Source: an uncultured Prevotellaceae bacterium (GTDB taxonomy: Bacteria > Bacteroidota > Bacteroidia > Bacteroidales > Bacteroidaceae). Taken from it: a stretch of DNA of 12,591 nucleotides. A program made the translations under genes and the position numbers. Where the stretch lies: contig CALAVF010000307.1 of NCBI GenBank assembly GCA_937892315.1, positions 1 to 12,591 on the forward strand, written 5' to 3'. This document shows positions 1-7,476 of this stretch, in pieces (within the stretch, counting starts at the first letter, position 1; each line of letters opens with the position of its first letter). The notes beneath the pieces were generated by a model, which was not told the DNA's origin, made no database searches, and worked only from the letters and a program-made list of their open reading frames with translations.

Positions 1-620
1 TTCTTCTGAAACTCCGCATCACCAACTGTCAGCACTTCATCCACAACTAATATCTCTGGTTCAAGAAAAGCAGCAACAGCGAAGCCGAGGCGGACCGTCA
101 TACCTGAGGAATAGCGTTTCACGGGAGTATCCAAATAGCGTTCAACACCAGCGAAGTCAACGATTTCATCCAATTTGCGGGTGATTTCCTTCTTGGTCAT
201 ACCCATGATGGATCCATTCATATAGATATTCTCTCGTCCCGTCATTTCTGGATGGAAACCAGTACCAACTTCCAAAAGGGAGGCTATGCGTCCTTTATAA
301 CGGATGGAACCTGTAGAAGGGGAAGTAATACGGGATAGCAATTTGAGCAAGGTGGATTTACCTGCCCCATTTTTACCAATGATACCGACAACGTCCCCCT
401 GCTCTACTTTGAAAGATATATCACGAAGAGCCCACACATAATCTGAATTCCCCTTCTTACTCCTCTCATTGGTTTCTCCAATCTTCAAATAAGGGTCTTC
501 CTTCCTAAGAACATTCATTGTCCACCAACGGTTGAGGTCATGAGACAACGTACCTGTACCAACTCGTCCTAAGCGGTACATTTTTCCTACATTCTCAAAT
601 TCTATTGCGATATTAGACAT
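1..620 (-). CDS. Polysaccharide export ABC transporter ATPase (Wzt/TagH-like), 3' end cut by window
   Basis: ATP-binding subunit that powers export of an undecaprenyl-linked polysaccharide across the inner membrane with the ABC-2 permease encoded upstream. Only the first 206 codons are in the window. Visible are Walker A GKNGAGKST (residues 82-90), the stretch LLEVGTGFHPEMTGREN (115-131) that is typical of the Wzt/KpsT/TagH group, the signature YSSGM (170-174) and Walker B ILVVDE (190-195). About 60 residues precede the strand leading to Walker A, longer than in generic ABC ATPases and usual in polysaccharide exporters. The start is the first ATG after an in-frame gap of 81 bases from the HEPN gene. 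No terminator or TAnnTTTG box is seen in that gap, so co-transcription is likely. Whether it carries a C-terminal glycan-binding domain (true Wzt) cannot be seen, so no gene symbol is given. The family call is firm and the substrate is unknown. Confidence 0.93.
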   Translation of the reverse strand, partial: MSNIAIEFENVGKMYRLGRVGTGTLSHDLNRWWTMNVLRKEDPYLKIGETNERSKKGNSDYVWALRDISFKVEQGDVVGIIGKNGAGKSTLLKLLSRITSPSTGSIRYKGRIASLLEVGTGFHPEMTGRENIYMNGSIMGMTKKEITRKLDEIVDFAGVERYLDTPVKRYSSGMTVRLGFAVAAFLEPEILVVDEVLTVGDAEFQK

Positions 621-701
621 ACTTTACGTTTTAATCGTTTACGTTTCTGCTTAAGGAATTTACAAAAATTAACTTCGTGACGAAAATCTTTAAATTTGCA
701 A

Positions 702-1127
702 TTAAGCAAGAGTATCATAACTCTTCAGACTTTTTAAAGCCTCTTTTGAGACATCGGCTATCAACTCTTCTGTTGGAGAAACCAACGGAAGAACATCTGA
801 CTCATCCAAATCGTAATGATCATTATAATCACCCGTCAATCGAAGGGAAAAGAGTTTATTGTATAAACGCCCTTGCTCTACCGGGAAAAGTCCTGTTTTC
901 ACAAAATATAATCCAAAGACCCGGACAATCGTTTCATGCGTTTTTGCTGTATGCCCATTCGCTATCAGCAAGGCAGACACAGCATAATAAGCAGCATAAT
1001 ACATTCGATTGGCTATTAACTCCCAAAAGTGCATGGGCAAATTACACTTTGCCTGCTCCATTGTTTTTCTTGCCTTCTCCAAACGATAGATTACAACGGC
1101 TTCACGCTCTTCTTGATTTAGACTCAT
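702..1127 (-). CDS. HEPN-domain protein, partner of minimal nucleotidyltransferase (HepT-like)
   Basis: A 141-residue, probably all-helical protein of the HEPN/UPF0332 type. In MNT/HEPN (MntA/HepT-like) pairs the HEPN partner is often an RNase toxin restrained by AMPylation from the nucleotidyltransferase. Family-like blocks are NRMYYAAYYA (residues 40-49), KTHE (62-65), YFVKTG (74-79) and RLTGDY (96-101). The classical ribonuclease motif R-x4-6-H is not present in strict form: R96 is followed by Y101, and the first histidine is H104 (R-x7-H). RNase activity is therefore uncertain, and it may be a non-toxic or divergent HEPN. The start codon overlaps the stop of the nucleotidyltransferase gene as ATGA (1124-1127), which implies translational coupling. 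It ends 81 bases before the export ATPase. Confidence 0.85.
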   Translation of the reverse strand: MSLNQEEREAVVIYRLEKARKTMEQAKCNLPMHFWELIANRMYYAAYYAVSALLIANGHTAKTHETIVRVFGLYFVKTGLFPVEQGRLYNKLFSLRLTGDYNDHYDLDESDVLPLVSPTEELIADVSKEALKSLKSYDTLA

Positions 1128-1441
1128 AATAAAGACTTTCCTTCTTTTGTTACATTCTTATAAAAAGGTGTATAACGATTCTTTTCCCAATTGCTTTTAG
1201 TATAAAGAATTGGATTGATATCAGCCCCTAATTCCCATCCCATTTCACGTAAAGGATATGAATATGCATCATAATCATTTAACTGCACACGGTCCTTGTT
1301 AAGCAAAATCAACACATCCCAATCAGATTCAGAGTGCGCATCGCCTCTGGCTTGGGAGCCAAATAGAATGGCGGTTGAATCATGAGGCATAATCTCCTTC
1401 ACTTTATGCCGAATTGCTTGAATTATTTGTTCACGATTCAT
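1124..1441 (-). CDS. Minimal nucleotidyltransferase (MNT domain, MntA-like antitoxin type)
   Basis: A small pol-beta-superfamily nucleotidyltransferase of 105 residues. The hallmark GS-x10-D-x-D is complete: G28-S29, then D40 and D42 (GSQARGD at 28-34, SDWDVLI at 39-45). A possible third carboxylate is D74 in GADINPILY. In characterised MntA/HepT systems such a protein transfers AMP to the HEPN toxin and neutralises it. This is known for the family, not shown here. It is encoded directly upstream of the HEPN gene and overlaps it by 4 bases. It lies 123 bases after the export permease, and no Bacteroidota-type promoter box is visible in that gap, so expression probably comes from the polysaccharide operon. 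A 42-codon open stretch runs into its start codon with another ATGA overlap. Confidence 0.88.
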   Translation of the reverse strand: MNREQIIQAIRHKVKEIMPHDSTAILFGSQARGDAHSESDWDVLILLNKDRVQLNDYDAYSYPLREMGWELGADINPILYTKSNWEKNRYTPFYKNVTKEGKSLL

Positions 1442-1564
1442 AATGATACCATTTTTTCATGAACTCTTATCCTACTTTTTGATAACAAAATTTTGCCACC
1501 TATATCGGAAACAAGAAAGACTTTATTCAGATAGTAAGTATTCAAGGACGACAAATTGATCTCA
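1442..1564 (-). other. Gap between export permease and MNT gene, with an open reading stretch
   Basis: This 123-base gap is open in one minus-strand frame. The frame starts inside the permease gene and ends at 1438-1440, where its stop overlaps the ATG of the nucleotidyltransferase gene. The 41 codons from a TTG at 1560 encode a mixed, soluble-looking tail with segments such as NKVFLVSDIGGKILL and SKSRIRVHEKMVSL. I do not recognise it. It may be a small gene with a TTG start, the remnant C-terminus of a gene displaced when the MNT/HEPN pair arrived, or chance. No TAnnTTTG promoter box and no terminator hairpin were found here. Confidence 0.25.
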
Positions 1565-2404
1565 TCACACAGTATCCATGAAATTACGTTCCGTGCGAGA
1601 AAATACAATGACCGAGAAGAACAACGTGGCACACATGAAGAATGCACTATACAAGAGTCCAACCCAATCCAACGAGCCACATCCGAGACAGCCGTACTTG
1701 AATGCTTCAAAAATGGGTGTCAAAGGATTCAATGCAATGATGTCACGATATTTCTCCGGGGCGGCAGACAATGGGTAAATGACTGGGGTTACATACATAA
1801 AAAGTTGAATCCCAAATTGAACAAGAAACTTCATGTCGCGATACTTTGTGGTCATGGATGAAATAATGAGTCCCCATGACATACCATGCATCGCAATCAT
1901 AAAAATTAAAATTGGGAATAAAAGAATTGCCGCATTCACCACCAATGTTCCTGGAGGCAATGTTATTACATAATATATATATATGACAATAAAAATACAT
2001 AGTTGTATTAGCATCTTTAGCAAACCACTCGTCACCCCAGACAACGGTACTACCAAACGAGGGAAATACACTTTACCAAACACATTCGCATTGAGACCGA
2101 AAACATCACTACTTACAGTAAAACACTGAGAGAAATACCCCCATAGGACAATGCCCGCCATATAAAAAAGTGGCTGAGGTGCCCCATCTGTAGAAATACC
2201 AGCCAAGCCTCCAAACACGAACATATACATGATGGTTGTAAATAATGGCTGGATGACATACCATAAAGGTCCCAATATCGTCTGCTTATATTGAGTGACT
2301 ATATCGCGACGAACATACATGTAATACAGGTCACGATATCTCCATATCCCTTTGAGGTCAATATCTAATAGTTTCCTCTGAGGCTTTATTTCGGTTGTAA
2401 ACAT
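1565..2404 (-). CDS. wzm: Polysaccharide export ABC-2 type permease (Wzm/TagG-like)
   Basis: A membrane subunit of 279 residues that with the Wzt-like ATPase forms the channel exporting lipid-linked glycan from cytoplasm to periplasm. The amphipathic N-terminus (residues 10-45, LYYMYVRRDIVTQYKQTILG) followed by the membrane span PLWYVIQPLFTTIMYMFVFG is typical of ABC-2 polysaccharide exporters. Further hydrophobic segments lie at about 79-95, 120-148, 155-182, 193-212 and 247-268, giving about six spans. TTKYRDMK (185-192) and the following TPVIYPLS region match conserved Wzm blocks. The length is normal for the family. It begins 25 bases after the glycosyltransferase stop, so it lies in the same operon. 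An (AT)6 run at 1973-1984 lies inside the coding sequence of the fourth membrane region. The ATPase that normally follows directly is displaced by the MNT/HEPN pair. Confidence 0.93.
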   Translation of the reverse strand: MFTTEIKPQRKLLDIDLKGIWRYRDLYYMYVRRDIVTQYKQTILGPLWYVIQPLFTTIMYMFVFGGLAGISTDGAPQPLFYMAGIVLWGYFSQCFTVSSDVFGLNANVFGKVYFPRLVVPLSGVTSGLLKMLIQLCIFIVIYIYYVITLPPGTLVVNAAILLFPILIFMIAMHGMSWGLIISSMTTKYRDMKFLVQFGIQLFMYVTPVIYPLSAAPEKYRDIIALNPLTPIFEAFKYGCLGCGSLDWVGLLYSAFFMCATLFFSVIVFSRTERNFMDTV

Positions 2405-2429
2405 CTATTATCCTGCGAATTTTAGCATT

Positions 2430-3554
2430 TTATTCAGCCAACAACTTCTCGATCGGAACCATCAACGCCTCTATGTCAAAATCCCAACCTCTGGTTTCGG
2501 CTTTCTGTTTATATTGTTCCAGCAATTCGGGATCATTCAACAGTTTCTTAATTCCCTCATAAAGAGCATCTTCATTGTTTCTTGTAATGAGCCCACACTC
2601 CCCACCTTTGAGCAGTTCCGCCATTCCACTACAATCGGTCGTAACGATCGGAAGCCCCAAAATAAGAGCCTCCGTAACTGCCGTGCTATATCCTTCTGAA
2701 AGAGAAGAACAAACAAAAAGATTGCCTTGTGTCAGATATTTATATGGATTCTGATGGTAGCCCATGAGTTTGATTCGGTCTTGCAAATTATTAGACTTTA
2801 TGTATCGCTGCAAGATTCCACGGTCGGCACCATCTCCTAAAATCCACAATTCAATGTCATAATTTTCACCAATCAAACGGTTAACGACTCGAAGCAAACG
2901 GTCATAACCTTTCTGTGGCTCAAGTCGCCCGATTGTAACCAGACGGAAAGTTTTTGTTTGATTCACATTATCCGCCTGAGCAAAAGACTTCACACGTATA
3001 GACAAAGAATCAATTGGATTATAGATGGTTTCAACAGGCACATTTACTTGTGGTAAAGTGGATCTAAATGCTGAAACAATATTTTCCGAGACACCTATAA
3101 TTCTATCGAATTGATTATAGACTTTTGTTTCTTCTGCCAAATCTTTATAGAATTCCTTTGACCAATGATTTTTTGTCAAATCAGAGTGAATCCAGGCAAT
3201 CTTCTTTGCCTTTTTATTAGAAGAATGGCTCAACAATTTCGTTGCCAAACCTTCAGTGTAAGCAATCTCCACATCGCTGTCCTTGGGCACATAAAATTTA
3301 TACACCCACGACAAGGACTGCCACTTATTGACAAGATTATTTCTGAAACCACTTCCAGTGAGGATCACTTTATAGTTCGCCTCTTCCTTAATCATGGCTT
3401 CATATTTACCTCCGCCATTGATTGCACAGACCGTGACATCAAACTTGGTTTTATCAATATACTGCACCAACGTGGTCAACACCTGTGCTGCCCCCGTTTC
3501 AGAAAGTGAATCTACCAGAAACAGAATTTTCCGTTTTGTATTTGAATCTGCCAT
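2430..3554 (-). CDS. Glycosyltransferase family 4 (GT-B fold)
   Basis: A cytoplasmic retaining glycosyltransferase of 374 residues that presumably adds a sugar to the surface-polysaccharide repeat unit or its lipid-linked precursor. The N-terminal Rossmann half starts with KILFLVDSLSETGAAQ (9-24), in place of the usual GGAE-type loop. The C-terminal half shows VTIGRLEPQKGYDRLL (206-221), with R210 and K215 in the nucleotide-sugar phosphate site, and the GT4 E-x7-E motif SEGYSTAVTEAL (286-297; E287 and E295). It has no membrane spans or signal peptide. It lies 34 bases after the Wzc-like gene and 25 bases before the permease, so it is an operon member. Donor and acceptor sugars cannot be told from sequence. 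It is the only glycosyltransferase in the window, so the rest of the synthesis genes probably lie beyond the left edge. Confidence 0.92.
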   Translation of the reverse strand: MADSNTKRKILFLVDSLSETGAAQVLTTLVQYIDKTKFDVTVCAINGGGKYEAMIKEEANYKVILTGSGFRNNLVNKWQSLSWVYKFYVPKDSDVEIAYTEGLATKLLSHSSNKKAKKIAWIHSDLTKNHWSKEFYKDLAEETKVYNQFDRIIGVSENIVSAFRSTLPQVNVPVETIYNPIDSLSIRVKSFAQADNVNQTKTFRLVTIGRLEPQKGYDRLLRVVNRLIGENYDIELWILGDGADRGILQRYIKSNNLQDRIKLMGYHQNPYKYLTQGNLFVCSSLSEGYSTAVTEALILGLPIVTTDCSGMAELLKGGECGLITRNNEDALYEGIKKLLNDPELLEQYKQKAETRGWDFDIEALMVPIEKLLAE

Positions 3555-3588
3555 ATTTTATTGTTATTGCTTTAATATTCTACTATTT

Positions 3589-6078
3589 TTAATCGTCATC
3601 TTTCGTGTAGCCACCGTATGCAGAGCCACCGTAATAACCATATCGTGAGCCATAACGACTGCTGCCATAATAGGAGAAGGCATCCATCGTACCATTCAAG
3701 ATGATGGACATCTTCGGCAAACGATTATCATCATAATACTTCTGAAGGTCAGGAAGGAAACTACGATCCATCACTTCCGCACGGATGATGAAGAGGGTTG
3801 CATCGGCACTTCGACCCACAATGGAAGCATCTGCCACAATCTCAATAGGAGGACAGTCAAGAATGATGAATGAATACTCATCACGAAGTTCTTCCAACAA
3901 ATTGTGCAAACGGTCATCAAAAAGAAGTTCGGTCGGGTTCGGGGGGATGGTACCCACAGGAACTACATCCAGATACTCATGCGTCGCATTACGAACCACG
4001 ATGTCATCAAAACTATCCGTCACACCCGACAGATAATCCGAGATACCAATCTTTGGTTTATTCACCATTGCAGAAAGAGAAGCCTTACGAAGGTCAAGGT
4101 CTATCGCCAGCACTCTTTGCCGTTTGATGGCAAAAGATGTAATCAAGTTCGTCACAACGAATGTCTTACCAGAGTTTGGATTGAATGATGTCAACATAAT
4201 CACTTTGCCTCGGTCACCCTTTGCCATCATAAATTCGATATTGGTACGAATCACGCGGAATGCCTCGTTAATCACATTTCGAGAATGGTCTTTGACCAAA
4301 ATATGCAACGTCTTATCCTCTTCTATCTCTCCTCTCTTGATGAGGCTCATCAGATTCTTCCAGAACTTTATCCATGGAGCAAACAATTTCTCCTTAAAAG
4401 TACGATGATGACGATGAGTCGGTATTTCTCCAATAAATGGAATGGAGAGTTCTGCCAAGTCGCGACGACCACGCACTTTATTGTTGACCATTTCCAACAG
4501 GAAGATGATAACACCAGGAATCACCAATCCAATGATGACACCCATCATCCACACCGTTTTGGGGATGGGGAATGTTGGAATATTTGAACCCGTTGCAGAG
4601 GTAATCACACGATTGTTATATGCGGTAAATGCCTGCGACAACTCATTTTCCTCACGCTTCTGAAGAAGGTAAAGATAAAGACTTTCCTTTACTTTTTGTT
4701 GACGCTCCACAGAAAGCAAATACTTTGATTGAGACGGAGAAGAAGCAATCTTGCTATTCGCCTGTCCCCTAATTGATTGAGCAGAACGCAACTCCACATT
4801 CAGTGAGGCTATATGATTATCCACCGAAGCAATCAAAGCATTACGAAGTTCCTCGAGTTGCAAATCTTTCTCTTGTACAAGAGGGTTCTGCAAAGAACTG
4901 GCACTCAACAAATTGTTTCGTGACAACAACAATGTATTATATTCTGTGATTTGAGCACTAATATTCGGGCTATTCACACCTTGATTAGCAGGAATGAGCG
5001 TATATTTATTGGTTGGATTCGTCAAATAATTGCGAACATAACGTGCCATATACATCTGATTATTCAATTCGGTCGCTTGTGCCGTAGCAGAAGAAGCCTG
5101 ACCCACATATATACTTGCAACGTCATTGCTATTGGCTGGAATCAGATTAGCAGATTTAAACGATGAGATATTATCTTCCACATTGCCAAGTTCCTCCTCA
5201 ATCACTTCCAAACGTTCTCTAATGAATTTAGAAGTCGAATTTGCTTTTTGGTTACAATCTTCCACCCATTTCTCGTTATAGATAGCAATAATTGTTGACA
5301 AGATATCTTCTGCACGTTGCGGGTCTTCATCATCGTATGAAAGCGTGATAATGGTTGACATGTCACCAGCCGCCTTGGCTGATAGTCCTGTCACCGTCCT
5401 ATTGATGGCATACGTCAATGATGTTCGCACCACACGAAGAGTAATCTCTTGGCTGAAATAATTCACAGATTTCTGTACGTCAATTTTTCCAATAGGAGTT
5501 TCTATTACCTTCCCGACTTTGCCCATGACAGAACCGGATACGGATTTCCCATTCCGAGAGAACTTACTCATCACAAAGGTCCCATTTGGACGCAAATCAA
5601 ACATAAACTCTGCCTCATCTTGATCATTCAAACTCTGTGGAAGAATTTGTACACTCAGGTTAGTGCCATAAACTACAACCTCGTGAAAACGTCCCTGAGC
5701 ATAACAATTCACGTCCAAATGAAGCCTACGCACAGCCCCTTCTGCAATATTCGGCGACTTCAGCGTGAACAACTCATTATTCACATCAATATTGCTATCC
5801 AAAAACTTCATATTGGACGTTGTGCTTGACTGCAAATCATTCTTAATCAGGATGGATGCGTTACGAGTATAAATAGGGGGCGTCGTCGCCAAATAGAAAT
5901 AGCAACATGCAAGAGCAATGGCAAGACAAAGAAGGAACCAATACCACTTGGACACAAACAGTTGAAGCGTATCTAATACCTTTGAATATGCTGAGTCATT
6001 CTTTTGTGCTCCAGTTGCTCCTGCAACATTAGTCCGAGATGCGGGGGCTGAATTAGGATTATTATTGAGGGGTAACAT
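3589..6078 (-). CDS. wzc: Polysaccharide co-polymerase / bacterial tyrosine kinase (Wzc-like)
   Basis: An inner-membrane protein of 829 residues controlling polymerisation and export of capsule or exopolysaccharide through cycles of tyrosine autophosphorylation. Order of parts: cytoplasmic N-terminus; first membrane span about 45-64; Wzz-type region from about 67; long periplasmic helical region with coiled-coil character (about 270-480); second span about 508-530; kinase domain about 600-800. The kinase domain shows NEAFRVIRTNI (604-614), Walker A SFNPNSGKT (631-639), Walker A' VLAIDLDLRK (656-665), PPNPTELL (712-719) and Walker B FIILDCPP (737-744). The C-terminal tail has eight tyrosines between 803 and 824, the autophosphorylation cluster. 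N635 replaces the glycine often found in the Walker A loop. It starts 39 bases after the Wza-like gene. The matching tyrosine phosphatase is not in the window. Confidence 0.96.
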   Translation of the reverse strand: MLPLNNNPNSAPASRTNVAGATGAQKNDSAYSKVLDTLQLFVSKWYWFLLCLAIALACCYFYLATTPPIYTRNASILIKNDLQSSTTSNMKFLDSNIDVNNELFTLKSPNIAEGAVRRLHLDVNCYAQGRFHEVVVYGTNLSVQILPQSLNDQDEAEFMFDLRPNGTFVMSKFSRNGKSVSGSVMGKVGKVIETPIGKIDVQKSVNYFSQEITLRVVRTSLTYAINRTVTGLSAKAAGDMSTIITLSYDDEDPQRAEDILSTIIAIYNEKWVEDCNQKANSTSKFIRERLEVIEEELGNVEDNISSFKSANLIPANSNDVASIYVGQASSATAQATELNNQMYMARYVRNYLTNPTNKYTLIPANQGVNSPNISAQITEYNTLLLSRNNLLSASSLQNPLVQEKDLQLEELRNALIASVDNHIASLNVELRSAQSIRGQANSKIASSPSQSKYLLSVERQQKVKESLYLYLLQKREENELSQAFTAYNNRVITSATGSNIPTFPIPKTVWMMGVIIGLVIPGVIIFLLEMVNNKVRGRRDLAELSIPFIGEIPTHRHHRTFKEKLFAPWIKFWKNLMSLIKRGEIEEDKTLHILVKDHSRNVINEAFRVIRTNIEFMMAKGDRGKVIMLTSFNPNSGKTFVVTNLITSFAIKRQRVLAIDLDLRKASLSAMVNKPKIGISDYLSGVTDSFDDIVVRNATHEYLDVVPVGTIPPNPTELLFDDRLHNLLEELRDEYSFIILDCPPIEIVADASIVGRSADATLFIIRAEVMDRSFLPDLQKYYDDNRLPKMSIILNGTMDAFSYYGSSRYGSRYGYYGGSAYGGYTKDDD

Positions 6079-6117
6079 ATTTAAATCCTTTCTAAATATT
6101 TATATTCAATCGATTGT

Positions 6118-6888
6118 TTAGAACCAATTCATCACACCAACAAGGAAAGAAGCAAGAGACATCCAGAACGCCGGCTGCACCATCGAATTACCCATCACCG
6201 TAGAATTACGTTTCTCCTTCTTGTTCATTTCCACATAAATAACATCGTTCTGCTGAAGATAATAGACTGGCGAAGAATACAAGTCTTCCGCAGAACAAAG
6301 ATTCACCTCGTATGCGGTCTTCTTACCATAGTTCTCGCGAATCACTTTCACATTGGTACGCTGACCTGTAATCTTCAAATCTCCAGATGAGCCCAATGCA
6401 TCAAGAATGGTAAATTTATCACGGTCAATCTGTACACGACCGGTACCCACATCGCCAAGAATAATAACATACAGATTGGAATAATCGACCGTAACAATGG
6501 GGTCACGAACCAAATCTTTTTCCATAATCAAATCACGAATAGTCTCTTGAAGTTCTTGACGATTCAATCCTGCCACATGAATTTTACCAAGCATCGGGAA
6601 ACGGATGCACCCATCTGTATCAATAGTATATCGAGAACCTTCATTTCCTCCCCCTGAACTACTTGTTGAAAGACTAAACTGCTTCGAAAGTTCTTCCCTT
6701 TGGGTACTTACCAAAATACGAATCTCATCATCCGCCTTGAATTTTATTTCGACAGGGTTCTGCACCATAATGGACTTACCCATGTTGAAATCTTGGAAAT
6801 AGGCAATGTCTTTAGGAGTAGAGCAAGAACTCAACATCGCCACAATGGTCACCATGACCACACTGAGAAACCAAAACGCTTTCTTCAT
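6118..6888 (-). CDS. wza: Polysaccharide export outer-membrane lipoprotein (Wza-like)
   Basis: An outer-membrane channel or channel-anchoring lipoprotein of 256 residues for surface polysaccharide, the partner of the Wzc-like protein encoded next. The N-terminus is a lipoprotein signal: MKK, hydrophobic core to residue 18, lipobox LSSC with C22 as lipidated cysteine. A polysaccharide export domain (about 46-137, with YTIDTDGCIRFPMLGKI) is followed by an SLBB-type domain (about 138-220, VIILGDVGTGRVQ). The C-terminus ends in a hydrophobic helix (about 237-256, FWMSLASFLVGVMNWF) that could insert in the outer membrane. It is shorter than Escherichia coli Wza, as usual for Bacteroidota versions, which have fewer SLBB repeats. 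As the first gene after a long untranslated stretch it probably heads the operon. A candidate promoter lies about 205 bases upstream. Confidence 0.94.
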   Translation of the reverse strand: MKKAFWFLSVVMVTIVAMLSSCSTPKDIAYFQDFNMGKSIMVQNPVEIKFKADDEIRILVSTQREELSKQFSLSTSSSGGGNEGSRYTIDTDGCIRFPMLGKIHVAGLNRQELQETIRDLIMEKDLVRDPIVTVDYSNLYVIILGDVGTGRVQIDRDKFTILDALGSSGDLKITGQRTNVKVIRENYGKKTAYEVNLCSAEDLYSSPVYYLQQNDVIYVEMNKKEKRNSTVMGNSMVQPAFWMSLASFLVGVMNWF

Positions 6889-7093
6889 ATTTAATGTTTT
6901 TTAACTTTTTCTTATAGTCTGAATGCCCTCTTTCTTTTTCAACAAGCACAAATCCGCTCGTTTCACAAAGAAACATACCCTTACTTCACCCCAGCAAAGG
7001 CATCTTTGTCTTTATCAGAGCGTTAGAAAGGCTTTCAACTTGAAATGGACTTGTAAAGGTCACGAATTTAGGTCGTTTTTTACAAATTGATGT
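6889..7093 (-). promoter_or_regulatory. Probable long 5' leader of the polysaccharide operon
   Basis: About 200 bases lie between the candidate -7 box (7094-7101) and the Wza-like start codon, with no convincing open reading frame. Only short inverted repeats are visible, for example CAAAG/CTTTG at 6995-7008 and GAAAG/CTTTC near 7026-7036. These are too small to call a riboswitch or attenuator. A leader of this length ahead of a capsule operon would leave room for attenuation or antitermination control, which is inference. Confidence 0.35.
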
Positions 7094-7101
7094 CAAATAT
7101 A
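7094..7101 (-). promoter_or_regulatory. Candidate Bacteroidota promoter (-7 box TATATTTG) for the wza operon
   Basis: The minus strand reads TATATTTG, a full match to the Bacteroidota -7 consensus TAnnTTTG. The -33 TTTG is not exact: a TTTC lies about 21 bases upstream. It is the only full -7 match on this strand between the esterase gene and the Wza-like start. The surrounding DNA is very AT-rich, so a chance match is possible. Confidence 0.45.
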
Positions 7102-7272
7102 CAAAAATTATTAAATACGAAAGAAATTTTTGAGAAAGTTTTTTCTGAACCTAAAATCCGCAACTAATGGTGATGCAGACTTTTTTTCACAACTTCCACA
7201 ATATCATATCACCATCATTCACAACATCCCTGCACTCATATCCACGACTTTCTGTCCCCCTTGAATGTTTGA
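7102..7272. other. AT-rich intergenic stretch without recognised feature
   Basis: No gene, RNA or clear terminator is visible. An 8-bp inverted repeat ATGGTGAT / ATCACCAT (7167-7174 and 7208-7215) is separated by 33 bases and is probably incidental. A run of seven T lies at 7181-7187. Confidence 0.4.
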
Positions 7273-7476
7273 CAATTTAGCGTTGGGACAAAAGTCAATT
7301 TGGCGTTGGAACAAAAGTCAATTTAGCGTTGGAATAAAAATCAATTTGGTGTTGGAACAAAAGTCAATTTGGCATTGGAACAAAAAGATGTCCCAACGCT
7401 AAATATTTTTTTGTTACAATGCTAAATATTTTTCTATTACAACGCTAATAAGTTCTTTGTTATAATGCCAAATAAG
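7273..7476. repeat. 23-bp repeat array: five direct copies followed by four inverted, degenerate copies
   Basis: Five head-to-tail 23-base units run without spacers at 7273-7295, 7296-7318, 7319-7341, 7342-7364 and 7365-7387. The core is CAATTTrGCGTTGGAACAAA, with substitutions at a few positions. After three bases (ATG), the same core appears in reverse complement with the same 23-base period at 7391-7413, 7414-7436, 7437-7459 and, partial, 7460-7476 (cores CCAACGCTAAAT, ACAATGCTAAAT, ACAACGCTAATA, ATAATGCCAAAT). The whole is an imperfect palindrome centred near 7389 that could fold into a long hairpin. A 23-base period does not keep a reading frame, so it is not protein coding. It is not a CRISPR array because there are no unique spacers. 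It lies between the esterase terminator and the wza promoter. Its function is unknown. Confidence 0.9.

Noticed and set aside
687..695. TAAATTTG on the plus strand as a promoter
   Set aside because: It matches the -7 consensus but lies at the 3' end of a minus-strand gene, with no plus-strand gene downstream; AT-rich sequence gives such matches by chance.
677..1129. Plus-strand open frame of 150 codons opposite the HEPN gene
   Set aside because: It lies wholly antisense to the HEPN gene, which has family motifs and a coupled start; the plus-strand product has no recognisable features.
7167..7215. Inverted repeat ATGGTGAT / ATCACCAT as a terminator or operator
   Set aside because: The arms are only 8 bp with a 33-base loop, no T-run follows, and it is not centred on any promoter element.
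7273..7476. CRISPR array
   Set aside because: Units are contiguous 23-mers without unique spacers, the second half is inverted, and no cas genes are present.
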